64,000 nucleotides of DNA from Magicicada septendecula (Eukaryota; Arthropoda; Insecta; Hemiptera; Cicadidae), in contig CM068367.1 in NCBI GenBank assembly GCA_034769895.1, forward strand, positions 688,603,548 through 688,667,547, given 5' to 3'. Positions 63,872 through 64,000 of this stretch are shown piece after piece. Numbering within the stretch: the first letter of the stretch is position 1; each line of letters begins with the position of its first letter. Position numbers and translations under genes: made by a program. The notes beneath the pieces were generated by a model, which was given only the letters and a program-made list of their open reading frames with translations, had not been told where the DNA came from and made no database searches.

Positions 63872-64000
63872 ATGGGCCTAAGCGTGTTCAGACAGTACAA
63901 TACTGACAGCGCTGCTTTTGACGATGGTGGTGTCGATTACTAACTAGTCACAGAACAATAAACAAAGGAACGGTAAAGGATTTAGAACAATCTGTAACAA

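Larger units (their letters stand above)
60334..63878. mobile_element. PIF/Harbinger DNA transposon, full length
   Basis: The ends read AGCCCATACTATACG (left) and, inward on the other strand, GGCCCATACTATACG (right), with the similarity continuing as ACCGAAAAA. They are flanked by TAA at 60331-60333 and 63879-63881, the 3-bp TWA-type duplication typical of the superfamily. The 3545-bp interior carries the two expected Harbinger genes, a DDE_Tnp_4 transposase (minus) and a Myb/MADF-like protein (plus). ACTATACG occurs three times near each end. Confidence 0.93.

Overview
This is a eukaryotic, AT-rich, repeat-laden genomic window, most likely from an arthropod and probably a hemimetabolous insect with a large genome. 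That call is an inference. It rests on the kinds of mobile elements present (a Ty3/gypsy element, pogo/Tigger, PIF/Harbinger, mariner, several non-LTR retrotransposons, tRNA-derived SINEs), on the long CA, CT and GAA microsatellites, and on the lack of bacterial gene organisation. I recognise no ordinary host gene. Every coding sequence I can support belongs to, or looks like, a transposable element, and nearly all are broken by frameshifts or stops.

Layout. 1-3661: right-hand part of a Ty3/gypsy-type LTR retrotransposon (RNase H and integrase remnants, an Env-like membrane tail, a polypurine tract, a 1049-bp 3' LTR), with a 165-bp tandem duplication in the integrase region and a TIR-bounded DNA transposon at 1530-2358 that carries a mariner transposase relic. 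3662-19303: mostly anonymous DNA with a non-LTR 3' end (6715-6990), a hAT-like terminus (12361-12376) and microsatellites. 19304-19785: a near-perfect palindromic element with an identical 46-nt hammerhead-ribozyme-like motif in each arm. 21350-22620: a non-LTR reverse transcriptase C-terminal half followed directly by a tRNA-like SINE. 26695-28353 (minus): a long, nearly intact coding relic of a repetitive, unnamed family with a CxxC...CxxC N-terminus. 34031-34313: an inverted-repeat element. 36568-37530 (minus): non-LTR fragments ending in a CTT/GAA array. 38570-38760: a tRNA-derived SINE. 38761-54801: a gene desert with microsatellites and one small broken reading frame near 47.1 kb. 54804-56681: a full-length pogo/Tigger element with TA duplications. 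58936-59690: another non-LTR relic. 60334-63878: a full-length PIF/Harbinger element with TAA duplications.

The Harbinger element is the best-organised system here. It carries two opposed two-exon genes, a DDE transposase on the minus strand and a MADF/BESS (Myb-like) DNA-binding protein on the plus strand. They are interlocked so that the intron of each contains the second exon of the other. Three ACTATACG motifs stand at each end of the element and are plausible binding sites for the encoded proteins.

Reading-frame calls, splice sites, TIRs and target duplications were read directly from the sequence. Family names come from motif recognition, without a database search.
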